From Pycnococcus provasolii (Eukaryota > Chlorophyta > Pseudoscourfieldiophyceae > Pseudoscourfieldiales > Pycnococcaceae), in contig OW568880.1 in assembly GCA_938743325.2 (NCBI GenBank), positions 649,275 through 713,274 of the forward strand: 64,000 nt of DNA, written 5' to 3'. Shown here one piece after another: positions 39,001 through 47,895 of this stretch. The translations under genes were made by a program, and so were the position numbers. The notes beneath the pieces were generated by a model, which made no database searches, was not told where the DNA came from, and saw only the letters and a program-made list of their open reading frames with translations. Within the stretch, counting starts at the first letter, position 1, and every line of letters begins with the position of its first letter.

Positions 39001-39377
39001 GCGTGCCATTCACGCTCGAGTTTCGCAAAGAACCGCGCCTTGGACGTCTCCTCCGACTCGCTGTCCGTGCACAGGTCCACCGACTCTCTGATATCGCTAA
39101 TCTGTGAAATGACGCTCGCTCGTACGTGCTGCTGCGCGTGTTCTTCGTCGTGCTTTCCTGCGTGTGCAAGGCTCGCCATGACGGGCGTCGGCGGTTCTTG
39201 CGAGGTGGTGACGTCGAAGTCGAGGTTTCTCTTCGCCTTGCTTCCCGCCTGTTCTTCCCCGACGTCGGCGTCGCTTCTCTCTGGCACTGCAAGTTTCGCG
39301 AGCGACGGCGCCACCTTGGGCGAGACGGAGGGCGCGGGTTCCGCAGGCGCGCCGCTGCTGTTATCTGCCGGCGCCAT
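36009..39377 (-). CDS. CEP162-like coiled-coil protein
   Basis: An 1122-residue protein. Residues 1-320 are low-complexity with acidic and Pro/Ala-rich patches. Residues about 340-1115 are almost continuous coiled coil. The segment ARVRELERQVADLTEAL followed by RRRHPNSISAMVAAAA, near residue 720, strongly resembles the conserved region of CEP162/KIAA1009 (RRRHPNSLPAL in animals). The downstream helix ending in LRTFYGKKVRTLQDQLR also fits. CEP162 tethers the ciliary transition zone to axonemal microtubules at the centriole distal end. The C-terminus ends in Gln/His runs. Human CEP162 is about 1400 residues. The assignment rests on one motif region plus architecture. The gene is divergent from the EML-like gene with 425 bp between start codons. 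Confidence 0.65.
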   Translation of the reverse strand: MAPADNSSGAPAEPAPSVSPKVAPSLAKLAVPERSDADVGEEQAGSKAKRNLDFDVTTSQEPPTPVMASLAHAGKHDEEHAQQHVRASVISQISDIRESVDLCTDSESEETSKARFFAKLEREWHADDDASGEGTTTHALAQDAVGAAVNYSLLSRTDDVVASLNADDENDDTSPPTGGVTKSAVLSALGRPKGPTPAPPGVRPPPGAPPPAPGVGAASSAARPRTGPTRPTSAPSAQHPKQSVSPAKTSKSAARDSGPTSRSTGNVGPAPRGLNALGRGGLAQSATALGQASARLGSSPPRPRTAGSSSGGAAAAIGGGAASVHAPAPEPEDLSHEMLAAKFEALQVQHAGVSSPEKAAARELRASQTREAELRRLLDQERSRRSEVEGQLRDARSQAAEQRKFHEREKARMRDENERRVALVSKERAVLSQRLSEVEGESAKGRIRAAGADDVVELRGEELAELKREMLEQETLLKGYQAENEAAAKALKQAQSAAKATAERHLEEIAALHSQHTGREERRMDEGAASRRVHELEEELAHVRRQHASREEEMQSELQASRAARREMEARLNGVDLASISPESASLPADDAADVAALKMEHGNLLTEVAELKKKVAWYAENQALVTESDTKLREQAETIVRLERRCAYFDARMGAEKNRGAARGQQQPVPAGTAKEDAVVKVDDAEAATAPPATPSPPRQTSKTARLVTSARVRELERQVADLTEALRRRHPNSISAMVAAAAPSPEEREEMRRLRADNEELESRLLSAEQEHEKQLRALRQEHLRLKGAWETSRAKSESRPYRVKELEAQVAELRTFYGKKVRTLQDQLRSMTADAAASAVPPTRPQTAPRPSATAAAAQQRARPPCCSTAIQTENNEVLPPAPHYLPSAMLPADDAEVSLRLSALQSAYERQQAALVQEVERSAEERHAHRRELKSTEEEHRDRVAGFEERVKSLQARCEEAARLEARCESAEAIAGSLRDRLHAAERGRADAEATVHRLQDRVDHPTGEVAHLRSKVRELSELSDERGEQLREMSARAREVAKTGGAAPGSAMPRDGSRTARERRMEAELVGNKRELESFRAELDGILAMAGELEKQQHQHRRQQQQQQQQHVVLSAH

Positions 39378-39802
39378 GACAGCGGCGCCGTAAGGGGCTG
39401 GTGAGAAGGGGGGAGAGGGGGAAGGAAGGGAAGGGGGTGGACCTCGGAAAGGGTGCGCGGGAAATCGATGATGGCCAGCAACGCATCGAGCAACGATCAG
39501 AGAGGCATCAGTAGTACTACTCGCCCATCAGTTCCTCTCCCATGATCCCCATCCGCCCTTGCAAGAGGTGCTTGCAAGGGTTTGCGCGTCTGCGAACCCC
39601 GCAAATTGGCGTTTGGAAAAGCATACCCAACGAGGATTAAGCCCGCAGGTTACATGTGGGCCGCGGGCGGAGGAGGGCGGAGGGAAAGGGAAAGGCAAGG
39701 GAACGGGACGGGACGGAGGGGGGCGCGGAAAAGGGGCGTTCAAACCCGGCGCTTTGACCTCAATCTTTCACCACGCACCCACGTCTCAGCTATCCCTCCT
39801 TC
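39378..39802. other. Shared divergent promoter of CEP162-like and EML-like genes
   Basis: 425 bp lie between the two start codons, so the two cytoskeletal genes probably share a bidirectional promoter. It contains CTTGCAAGAGGTGCTTGCAAG (an inverted repeat with arms CTTGCAAG at 39560-39580). It is purine-rich near each ATG on the relevant strand. Confidence 0.5.
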
Positions 39803-42800
39803 ATGGCGACGTTTGGAGAGACGACGTCGCGAAGGCTGGGGGGCGTCATTGCCAAGGCGAACGCAGGAGGGGCAGGGCCAGGTGACGGGGGCAAGAGACG
39901 CGTGGGGGCAGGCGGCGGCGGCGGCGGCGCATTTCTTGGAGGCGCCACCTTCGGCAAGGCCGCCACGGGCAGGCTGGCAGCCGTGCCGGAGACAAACGCG
40001 AACAAGGCGGCCGCGGCGTACGGGCCGGGAAACGCGAGCGGGGCGCCTACCAAGCGTGCACTCAGCGCAAAGCGCAACTTTGGCGCGCCGGGACTGGGGG
40101 GCGCGAAGTTCTCGCAGGCGAACCGATTCGGAGGAGGTCACGCGGGAAGCCCGTCGAAGCCAAACGCAACGCGGCCAGGTTCGGCAAAGCTCAATGCCAC
40201 CACGGCAGGTGCCACACGCCCTGCGTCGCGCGGCGGTGCAGCAGCGTCGCTCTGGCCGGAGGAAAAGCCCGTGCGCAGGTTCATCGAGGCGCCGCAGCCG
40301 AGGCGTGCGGCGCTCGCGTCGTCCAGCCGGCCTGCAAGCGCTCGTCCGGACAACAGGTACACTGCGCCCGCCGCCACGTCACGCCCTCCACGAACTCTTT
40401 CGGCACACGCAACCACTCGGCGTGCAGGTGCCACGACGGCACCTCAGCAGCACCCTGGCGAGGTTGCCAGCACGGTGCCACACGAAGCTCCCGACGACGC
40501 CAGCTCCGTCGGCGGCGACGAAGGCCAAGTCGTGACGCAGGCGCACATCTTTCAGCTGGAGGAGGAGCTGCGGGGCGCTCTGAAGGAGCACCGCTCGATC
40601 CACGAGCTGGAGCGCGACATGCTGATGAGGATATTCCGAGACGTCGACGACGGCAGCGGCGAGGTGGACGAGAACGAGTTCCGCAAGATTTGCAAACGAT
40701 CGCCGCCGCGCGGTCTCGGGATTCCGGTGAGCCGCCAGGAGGTGAGTGCAATTTTCGCCAAGCTTGGGTACGCGGGTCGGAGCATGCCCTACGACGTCTT
40801 CGCGATGCACCTGCTTGCAAGGCAGAGCCGGCAGCTCGCGAGCGACGCACCCGTGCGCAAGGGAACCTTCGTCATCGGCGAAAGTACAAACTTTCATGGC
40901 AAGGTGCTCTATCCACAGTGCCGTAAGCCCGTGTACACGCCCAGCGACTGGAATCCGAGCTTGGCGGAGCGCAGCGGGCAGGTGCCGGATGCCGAGCTCC
41001 ACTTGGAGTTCGTGTACGGCTACGGTGGCCTATCTAACGGCATGAACAACCTGCACCACATTGCCGGCGACGGCAGCGAGGTGGTATACTACGCCGCAGG
41101 CGTCGGGATCGTGTACAACAAGAACACGCACCAGCAGCGTTTTTTCCTCGGCCACACGAACGACATTCACTGCCTTGATGTGTGCAAGGCGGCAATCACC
41201 TACCAAGACGAGGAGTTTCCCGCGCGATCGCTTGTCGCGACTGGGCAGGCATGTACGCCAGACGACGATCCGAGCGTGAGCATATGGGACGCGCGCAAGG
41301 GAAGCCAGACACACCCCGACTCTATTGAAGTTGCGCGCCTCGCGCTTGATCGCGCGTGCCGAAGCGTGAATGTGTGCCAGTTCAGCCCAGACGGCAAGTA
41401 TCTTGTTGCTGTGGGCACAGACAACAGCCACACCGTGCATGTATTCGACTGGCGGCGCGGCGAGCTCCTCGCGACGGGTAATGGGTACCAAGCAGATCCG
41501 TGCAAAGTTTATGGGTGCGTATGGAACCCGTACAACGCCACGCGCGGCGAGTTTGTGACATATGGGCACGATCACGCGAAGCTGTGGTGCGAGGGTGACG
41601 GCGGGAAGTGGTCGGGCACGAAGATGCGCTTTGGTGGCAAGGTTGGCCTGCAGTCGATTACGAGTGCGTGCTTCCTCCCGCCAGTGGACTACGAGGAATC
41701 AAATGCCGTTGCGACTGGAACAGCCAAGGGGCAAATTTACGTTTGGCGCGACGGAAACGCCATCCGCTCCATTAACGCACACCGCACCGGCGCGCCAGTC
41801 ATACTTCCCGACGGCGTGCAATCATTTGGAGGCGTGCGCGCCCTGCAGCTCACCGCAGACGGCAAGGCTATGCTGAGCGGCGGTGCAGACGGCATGGTGC
41901 ACAGATGGGACGTGACGCGCGAGTTGACTGAAAAGTGCCGCATGGACACGACAGTGCACTCGGTGCTTCTCGAGTCTCCGTACAAGAACGAGACACCACC
42001 GTCGATTCGCGCATTGGATATGCTCCCCGGTGGCGACGGCTTCGTGATTGGAACGAACCGATGCGATGTGTGGGAGGTTTCGAAGGGTGACGACAGCGCA
42101 TGGGCAATGGAGGTGCTCATCTACGGCCACACCGCGGACCTGTACGGCCTTTGCTGGCACCCTGCACTGCCCACGGTCTTTGCCACCGCCGCGGAGAGCT
42201 CTCGCGTGTTCATCTGGGACGCGGAAGATCGTGTCGTGCTCGCGACGTGCGGCGTCGGCTTCGCCTGCCGCTCGGTGGCATTCTCGCCGAATCGCATCGA
42301 TGCCGGCGATGGCTCGCCCACCCATCACCTTGCCGTAGGAGGCAAGGCTGGACGACTTCGCGTGCTCGCCGTTCAGCTTGGAGAGCAGACGACTGTGAAA
42401 CCCATGTTCGATGCTAAGGACTGCACGCAGGCGATTGACGATATCAAGTACAGCCCAACGTCGAAGTACCTCGCCGTCGCAAGTCACGATACCTGCATCG
42501 ATATCTACAGCGTTCGACGCGGGTACCAGCACATGCACCGGTGCAACGGCCACTCGGCGACGGTTAGCCACCTGGACTGGAGCGCGGATGGATCGATTTT
42601 GCAGTCAAATTGCAACGCGCACGAGATTCTCTACTGGGACCCGAAAACGGGCAAGCAGATCGCCGCGAATCAGCGCGACCAGGAGTGGAACAGCTGGACG
42701 CTCACGCTCGGCTTCGGCGTCATGGGTATCTGGCCTGACTATTCCGACGGTTCGGACATAAATGCGTTGCATCGCAACCACGGTAAGGATTTGGTCGCAA

Positions 42801-43177
42801 CGGCGGACGATTTTGGGCTCGTCAAACTGTTCAATTATCCGTGCGTATGTGAAGATTCTCCCTATCGAGGATACCGTGGTCACTCGAGCCACGTGATGAA
42901 TGTGAGGTGGTCGCCGACGGACAGATGGGTGACTTCTGTTGGTGGGTACGACAGATGCGTGTTTCAGTTCACGTTTTCGCGTCTTGAGCCTCCGCCACCT
43001 CCTCCCGTGGTCAAGACGGTGTGGTCTGCCATTGACGACTCTGGGAAGTACATGGGCTTCACAGATGTTGTCGAGGGCGAGGAAGATCAGGTTGGTCAGG
43101 TTGGCCATCTTCCTTCCGTCGCTGAGAGTATTTCGATAGACGACGACGGCGACGACGACGGCGAAGATATCTTTTAG
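39803..43177 (+). CDS. EML-type microtubule-associated WD40 protein with EF-hand
   Basis: An 1124-residue protein. Residues 1-235 are Gly/Ala-rich and basic, probably disordered and microtubule-binding. An EF-hand loop (DVDDGSGEVDENEF) lies near residue 280 in a helix-loop-helix context. The HELP motif (LEFVYGYGGLSNGMNNLHHI, then VVYYAAGVGIVYN) lies near 400-435. About a dozen WD40 repeats follow, including RFFLGHTNDIHCL, GRADGMVHRWDVT-like and YRGHSSHVMNVRWSPTD blades, as in the two-propeller TAPE domain of EML proteins. EML proteins bind tubulin and occur on axonemes and spindles. An N-terminal EF-hand suggests calcium control and is not part of animal EML1-4. The C-terminus is acidic. The gene converges on tektin with 77 bp between stops. 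Confidence 0.92.
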   Translation: MATFGETTSRRLGGVIAKANAGGAGPGDGGKRRVGAGGGGGGAFLGGATFGKAATGRLAAVPETNANKAAAAYGPGNASGAPTKRALSAKRNFGAPGLGGAKFSQANRFGGGHAGSPSKPNATRPGSAKLNATTAGATRPASRGGAAASLWPEEKPVRRFIEAPQPRRAALASSSRPASARPDNRYTAPAATSRPPRTLSAHATTRRAGATTAPQQHPGEVASTVPHEAPDDASSVGGDEGQVVTQAHIFQLEEELRGALKEHRSIHELERDMLMRIFRDVDDGSGEVDENEFRKICKRSPPRGLGIPVSRQEVSAIFAKLGYAGRSMPYDVFAMHLLARQSRQLASDAPVRKGTFVIGESTNFHGKVLYPQCRKPVYTPSDWNPSLAERSGQVPDAELHLEFVYGYGGLSNGMNNLHHIAGDGSEVVYYAAGVGIVYNKNTHQQRFFLGHTNDIHCLDVCKAAITYQDEEFPARSLVATGQACTPDDDPSVSIWDARKGSQTHPDSIEVARLALDRACRSVNVCQFSPDGKYLVAVGTDNSHTVHVFDWRRGELLATGNGYQADPCKVYGCVWNPYNATRGEFVTYGHDHAKLWCEGDGGKWSGTKMRFGGKVGLQSITSACFLPPVDYEESNAVATGTAKGQIYVWRDGNAIRSINAHRTGAPVILPDGVQSFGGVRALQLTADGKAMLSGGADGMVHRWDVTRELTEKCRMDTTVHSVLLESPYKNETPPSIRALDMLPGGDGFVIGTNRCDVWEVSKGDDSAWAMEVLIYGHTADLYGLCWHPALPTVFATAAESSRVFIWDAEDRVVLATCGVGFACRSVAFSPNRIDAGDGSPTHHLAVGGKAGRLRVLAVQLGEQTTVKPMFDAKDCTQAIDDIKYSPTSKYLAVASHDTCIDIYSVRRGYQHMHRCNGHSATVSHLDWSADGSILQSNCNAHEILYWDPKTGKQIAANQRDQEWNSWTLTLGFGVMGIWPDYSDGSDINALHRNHGKDLVATADDFGLVKLFNYPCVCEDSPYRGYRGHSSHVMNVRWSPTDRWVTSVGGYDRCVFQFTFSRLEPPPPPPVVKTVWSAIDDSGKYMGFTDVVEGEEDQVGQVGHLPSVAESISIDDDGDDDGEDIF

Positions 43178-43254
43178 TAACCTTTACTCTTGAAAAAGGA
43201 ATCGACCAAGTTTTTACACCTCCTTTTTTTTTGAAATTTAAAAGAGACGCTCTT

Positions 43255-44824
43255 TCACAGGTTGATGTCATTCCCCCTTGTGAGCGATGCCTTGAGAGAA
43301 TGGACGGTGCTCTCCATCGCCTGACGCGAGTTCCGTGCCGCCTCGAGCTCCTCCTCGAGCTCCTCGATGCGCGCCATCGTGTTCGACTGCTGCGTTCCCG
43401 CGGCTGTTGTCGCCATCAGGGTGGTCGCCACCGTCGCCGGCGGCACGGCACTGAGCGTGGGTCTTCCGTCCAGCATCAGGCATCGGGCATCCATGTCATA
43501 ACTGCGGTTTTTGTCCGCTATGTTCGCCACCAGCTGCGCCTCGCTTGCCCTGAGCGCGGACGTCTCGCGTCCGACAAGTCGGATTTTTTCATTCAAATTC
43601 TTAATGATATACTTGAGCTCCTGCACCTCCTGGCTGAGCGCATCTTCCACCTCGTCGTGCACGAGCTCGCGTCCCGGGCGCTCCTTTCGCATCATGTACC
43701 GCTGCTGTGCGAGCATGAGAGGTTCGCGCTTGTCTGCTAGCGCCGCCTCGAGTTCAGCCTTGCGCGCGTCAGCAGCCGCGATCTCGGCTTGCACCTCCGC
43801 GAGCTTAGCACGAAGCTCCATTCGCACGGCGTCCGTTGAAGCGAGTTTCTCCTTGAGCGCTGCGCAGAGGCGCTCTTCGCCAGCCTTCTCCGCAGACCTC
43901 GACTGGTCTACAACGCTGCCAATGGTGCTGCGCAGGCGCGTTGCCTCGACGTGCTTCTTACCGGCAGCCTCCACCTCGTATTCCGTGTTCGCCTGCCAGT
44001 TGTGCGGGTGCGTAAGATTCTTACGCTGCAGATTGGCATCTTGCGCCGCGAGCTCCGGCTTATCGAGGCCAAGAACACGCATGTCAAGATCGATAGCTGC
44101 GGACTTGTCAAGGTAGTCTGCGTTAAGCCGTCCATGGATTCCGTTCAGGCTCTTGATATCCTCATCCGTGTTCTCGATGCACGTTTGAAGTTTGTCGATG
44201 GAGATGGACAGTAGCTTGTTCTGCGAACGCAGGTTCGACTGCACGTCGTCGTTTGTCATCTCTCGCTCCGGCCTCTCCGCGCGCACGTCCATGCGCCTCT
44301 CGTTCACATCAAGGAGCTGTTGCTTGCGCGCCTTGAGCCTGAGAAGCTTGGTTCGTGTGTTGACGAGCGACTTGAGCTCGGCGTCCGTGTTTTCCATCGT
44401 GCTTCCGACAAGGTTTTTCAACGCCGTCGTCTTCGAGAGCTTTGAGCGCAGTGCATTTTCCACAGCCTCCTGCGCCTTGGTTGTCTGCACGGCGTAGTTG
44501 TCCTGCATGACTGTGCTCTGTCCGCGCACGACGGTGGACACGTTCTGGATGCCTGTTGCGATCTTGACCTGTGTGTCGGACTCCGACCTCCAGTCGAACG
44601 GCGGGCGGTACCCTCCCATGCCCGGCCGCTTGAGCGTGTTGCCCTGGGATATGCGCAGGTTCTGCGTGTTGTTTTGTTGCGTTTTGTTTTGTTTTGTTTT
44701 GTTGTGTGAAAGGGATTGTGAGTGTACGTTGTTGCGAGCTACTGCAGTTGTGTGTGACGTGTCCAGCAAGGCGAGCACGTACAGCGAGGTTGACGCCGTT
44801 GGTGTCGTGTCCGTATCCCGGCAT
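43255..44824 (-). CDS. Tektin, probably with one 5' intron
   Basis: A filament protein of ciliary doublet microtubules. The tektin pattern is visible: long coiled-coil segments with DVNERRMDVRAERPEREMTND near the middle and RPGRELVHDEVEDALSQEV (the RPNVELCRD-like tektin signature) near the C-terminus. It ends ARCLMLDGRP and a short helix. The unspliced frame extends to 44907 with a non-tektin start. A better model is exon 1 44824-44783 (MPGYGHDTNGVNLA), a 121-bp intron 44782-44662 (GTACGT ... ACGCAG, both sites in phase 0) and exon 2 44661-43255. This gives 482 residues, the usual tektin length. An alternative start is the internal MGGYRPPFDW. Confidence 0.85.
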
Positions 44825-45399
44825 GGTGAGCGTCGAGCGAGGTTGGGACTGTGGTAGTAAGGGTGCCCGAGGGGGAGGGGGAGGTTGAGGGAGGGGGGAG
44901 AGGGCAAGGTTGAGGGAGAGGCGCCCCTTCTCCTCTTCTCTTCTCTCTCCTCTTCCCTTGGAGGAGAAAGAAAGAACGAGCCCCATGTGGTAGGCTACGT
45001 CCTTCGAGAGCCCACGGGCAGGGGGTGGCCGGCGGGAACCATCCACCTAGGCGAAGGAGGAAGGCTGCAGGGACCCGACCAGGAACGGGGGACCCGCACG
45101 AACAGCGACAATAATTGGGTCTACTGCTCCCGACTTCCGACCTCGCTCGTCGTGGTTTTAACTGTGTTTCTAACGGCTCCTCTGATGCTCCTGCCATCCC
45201 TCGATCGTTAGGGTAATAAACCGGGATAGGGCTATGGCCGGAGCCCGAACGGCCATAACCCTATTCCCAGCCCTAACCCGAACGACCAAACGACCGCCTT
45301 GACGGTTGTGAGATTTTCAGATTAGGGTTAGGGTTATGGTTGGATCCTCCTCTCCTCTCCTCTCCTCTCCTCTCCTCTCCTCTCCTTCCACAGCAACGC
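44825..45399. other. Divergent region with hairpin and telomere-like motif
   Basis: 575 bp between tektin and the hydrolase gene. It includes an imperfect inverted repeat with about 19-bp arms (about 45222-45239 and 45253-45271: GGGATAGGGCTATGGCCG against CGGCCATAACCCTATTCCC), and ATTAGGGTTAGGGTTATGG at 45320-45338. A TCTCC pentamer microsatellite follows at 45349-45385. No gene is supported. Confidence 0.6.
45349..45385. repeat. TCTCC pentamer microsatellite
   Basis: Seven or more tandem TCTCC units end 14 bp before the hydrolase ATG, so they lie in its 5' leader. Confidence 0.9.
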
Positions 45400-46347
45400 A
45401 TGCACGCTTGGCGCACGACGACGCACGAGGTATGCGGTGGGTGCCGTCTTGCCGTTCACGAGTACGCAAACGACGACACCGCACCGCACGTCACTGTACT
45501 GCTGCTTCACGCAACTGGATTTCACGCGAGGGCGTACGAGGTTATCGCGGCGAAGCTCGTAAGAGAGTGTCGTGCGAGAGTCGTCGCGCCGGACCTGCCG
45601 TTCCATGGCGAGACTGCGGTGTTGAACGACGGCGTTGAACAAGCGGACGCGCTGTACTCTTGGCAGAATATTGCCGACCGTGTCGTTGCGCCGCTCTGCG
45701 ACGCCCTAAGGCTCGACGAACGTGGAGTCGTCGTATTTGGACACTCCATGGGGGGGGCCGTTGGGCATAGACTCGCGGAGATAAGGCCACGCGTCGTGCG
45801 CTCGCTGGTGGCGTTCGAGCCAATCATACGCCAAGACGTAGAGGTCGAGACCGTGGAGCTCAGGGTAGCCTTTGAGGCACAGCGCGACATCCTCTCGTCT
45901 ACGGCCCAGAGGCGCAAGAATAGCCCGCACGAAACTGTCCAAGGGGCATTCGAGGCACACCGCGGGCGAGCAATCTTCGCGGCGTGGCACGATGATTGTC
46001 TGCTAGCTTATGTCAAGTACGGTTTTCATTGGGAAACTGCCGTCCAAAGTCTTCGAGGAACGCTGCTCTGCGAACCAGCGAACGAGGCGCGTATGTATCA
46101 GGGCGGTCCTATCCACGTGCATCCCACTAACGTACATTGTCCCGTAATGATGTTGATTGGAGGCTTGCGCAGAGCGCAGCGACCAGAGTGCATCTCGGCG
46201 GAAAAATACTGCGTGCGTACAGAAAGCTCTCTCGTGATCATGCCAAATGCTTCACACTTTGGGCCATTCGAGGATCCCAACGCCATTTGCGAGTGTGTGA
46301 GGAGATCGGCTATGCAATCTTATCAAATGTGTAATTCTAAGCTTTAA
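45400..46347 (+). CDS. Alpha/beta-hydrolase
   Basis: A 315-residue serine hydrolase. The oxyanion-hole region is LLLHATGFHARAY near residue 32. PDLPFHGET follows near 65. The nucleophile elbow GHSMGG is near 117, with Ser as nucleophile. The acid is probably in the strand VMMLIGG and the loop after it. The catalytic His is in NASHFGPFEDP near 290. It looks most like the broad esterase/epoxide-hydrolase-type group, and the substrate is unknown. No signal peptide is seen. The ATG at 45400 is used; the frame upstream of it reads the TCTCC microsatellite without an ATG. It converges on the G-patch gene. Confidence 0.87.
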   Translation: MHAWRTTTHEVCGGCRLAVHEYANDDTAPHVTVLLLHATGFHARAYEVIAAKLVRECRARVVAPDLPFHGETAVLNDGVEQADALYSWQNIADRVVAPLCDALRLDERGVVVFGHSMGGAVGHRLAEIRPRVVRSLVAFEPIIRQDVEVETVELRVAFEAQRDILSSTAQRRKNSPHETVQGAFEAHRGRAIFAAWHDDCLLAYVKYGFHWETAVQSLRGTLLCEPANEARMYQGGPIHVHPTNVHCPVMMLIGGLRRAQRPECISAEKYCVRTESSLVIMPNASHFGPFEDPNAICECVRRSAMQSYQMCNSKL

Positions 46348-46403
46348 AAAACAAGCACAATGTACTTTACAAGTCTCAAGTGGACCTTCCACACGCCACT
46401 ATA

Positions 46404-47531
46404 TCATCTTTTTTTTTCGCCTATACGCACGCGAACAACGCCATCTGCGCCGTCCATCACGTCGAAGCTTTTGCTTTTGCGCATCTTCTTCGCAAGTTTC
46501 TCTCCGGACGCCGCACTTGGAGTCGCCTTGAGGAGGCGCGACTCAAGCCAGTCAAGACGCACACCCTTTCCGGATGTATGACCCTTCTTGCTTGATGTCA
46601 GTATCTCTAGCGCCGCGTGGCGCCACTTCTCCTTTGCATTGACGCCGCCGACATCGTCAGCGTCGCCGCCGTCGGCAACTTCGTCATCGAAACGCATTCT
46701 CTTCCCCACAAACTCTCTCGCCTTGAGCTCACCCGTTCCACTCTCGTTGTTGCCGCGACCCAGCCCTCCTCTACCTGCACCTCGCCCACGCGCGTGCGCG
46801 GCGGTGGCCTCTGCAAGCCGCTCCTGATCCGCCTCGGTGAACGCTCCGCCGTGCCATTTCGACCCGCGCTCCGCGTTGTCCTTCTGCTCATCCTCAGGAA
46901 CACGCCCGGAGCCCGCGCCGGAGTTATCACCCTCGCGAACAAAGCCTTGACGAAAGCCCCACCAGTCCTTGGGCAGAGGCGTGAGCTCAAACGTCCGAGG
47001 CTGGAAGCACGGCTTTTGGTTTTCAGTAGTAGTAGCGGCTGCATCGTTTAACTTCGTCGACTGTGCCAAGCCTGTACCAGACGTCCCGGGCATAACGCCG
47101 CAGAGGATAGCGGAGAGGTCTTCGTGCGAATAACCCTTCACGTCCTTCTGTGTTTCGCGCCGCTTGTAGCGTCCAACGTGCCGTGGTCGTTTTGCCTCAG
47201 GTTGCCGCGTCTCGTCTTGGCTTGGTGAGGGTGCTGGCGCGGGCGAAGGAGCAGGTGCATTTCCCGTTCGCTTGTTAAGTTTAGCGAGCACGGCGTCGAA
47301 CGCCGCGTGGTTCGCCGTGTAGTCGAACGCCGCGCTCTTGTCCTTTCGGTCCGCGCCAATTCCGGATGCGTCGAGTCGCTTTGACACGGCGATGTGCTTT
47401 TGTATTCCCTGCGCCTTGGCGCCGAGTCCTTCGCCCTCGCTCCATCCCTGGGACAGCAGCAGCTTGAACCCGACGCCGTTCCTGTCTATGCCCTGGTACC
47501 GGTCGCCAGCCTGAACCTGTGCGGACGCCAT
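46404..47531 (-). CDS. G-patch protein, GPATCH4-like
   Basis: A 375-residue protein. The G-patch lies near residues 18-60 (GVGFKLLLSQGWSEGEGLG, then KAQGIQKHIAVSKRLDASGIG). This domain binds and activates DEAH-box RNA helicases. Later come a basic patch (KRPRHVGRYKRRE), a WWGFRQGFVREGD segment near 215 similar to one seen in plant GPATCH4-type proteins, a Gly/Arg-rich stretch (RGRGAGRGGLGRG) and a Lys-rich C-terminus (KLAKKMRKSKSF), all consistent with a nucleolar RNA-processing factor. PINX1-type proteins are the main alternative. The first ATG at 47531 is followed directly by the G-patch. A TGTAA (minus strand) lies at 46367-46371. Confidence 0.72.
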   Translation of the reverse strand: MASAQVQAGDRYQGIDRNGVGFKLLLSQGWSEGEGLGAKAQGIQKHIAVSKRLDASGIGADRKDKSAAFDYTANHAAFDAVLAKLNKRTGNAPAPSPAPAPSPSQDETRQPEAKRPRHVGRYKRRETQKDVKGYSHEDLSAILCGVMPGTSGTGLAQSTKLNDAAATTTENQKPCFQPRTFELTPLPKDWWGFRQGFVREGDNSGAGSGRVPEDEQKDNAERGSKWHGGAFTEADQERLAEATAAHARGRGAGRGGLGRGNNESGTGELKAREFVGKRMRFDDEVADGGDADDVGGVNAKEKWRHAALEILTSSKKGHTSGKGVRLDWLESRLLKATPSAASGEKLAKKMRKSKSFDVMDGADGVVRVRIGEKKR

Positions 47532-47858
47532 CGCTTCTGTCGCTCGGTCGCTCGGGCTGTGGTGGGCCGATGACAGTTGGCCGATGAGGATGGCGGCGCA
47601 CGGGGCACGAATCAGGGGCGGAGAGGGCTGGGCAGGGAGGGGGGTATCTGAGGGGGGGAGGGGAGGGGAGGGGATGAATTGGGGATCCCCAGTAGGTCAG
47701 GCCGGCGTGTGCTAAGGTTTAGTTGTAAGGTTTAGGCTCCTTGGCTGGTCCGCGGAAGAGCCGCGGAGAGAGGAGGGGAGGCGAAGGAGCGGTTTTGTCG
47801 CCCTCGAACCTCAACCTCGCCCAAACCACCCAACCACGCGCACTGCCACGCGTGCCGG

Positions 47859-47892
<34 letters not shown>
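47532..47892. other. Divergent promoter with GA microsatellite
   Basis: 361 bp between the G-patch gene and the kinase gene. A GA dinucleotide tract of about 30 bp (47862-47892) abuts the kinase ATG and therefore forms the end of its leader. A run of G-rich pentamers lies near 47637-47675. No gene is supported. Confidence 0.6.

Positions 47893-47895
<3 letters not shown>

Noticed and set aside
39471-39482. ATGGCCAGCAAC as an RFX X-box in the shared ciliary promoter
   Set aside because: One half differs from the consensus, and green algae and plants are not known to have RFX factors; a single near-match in 425 bp is not evidence.
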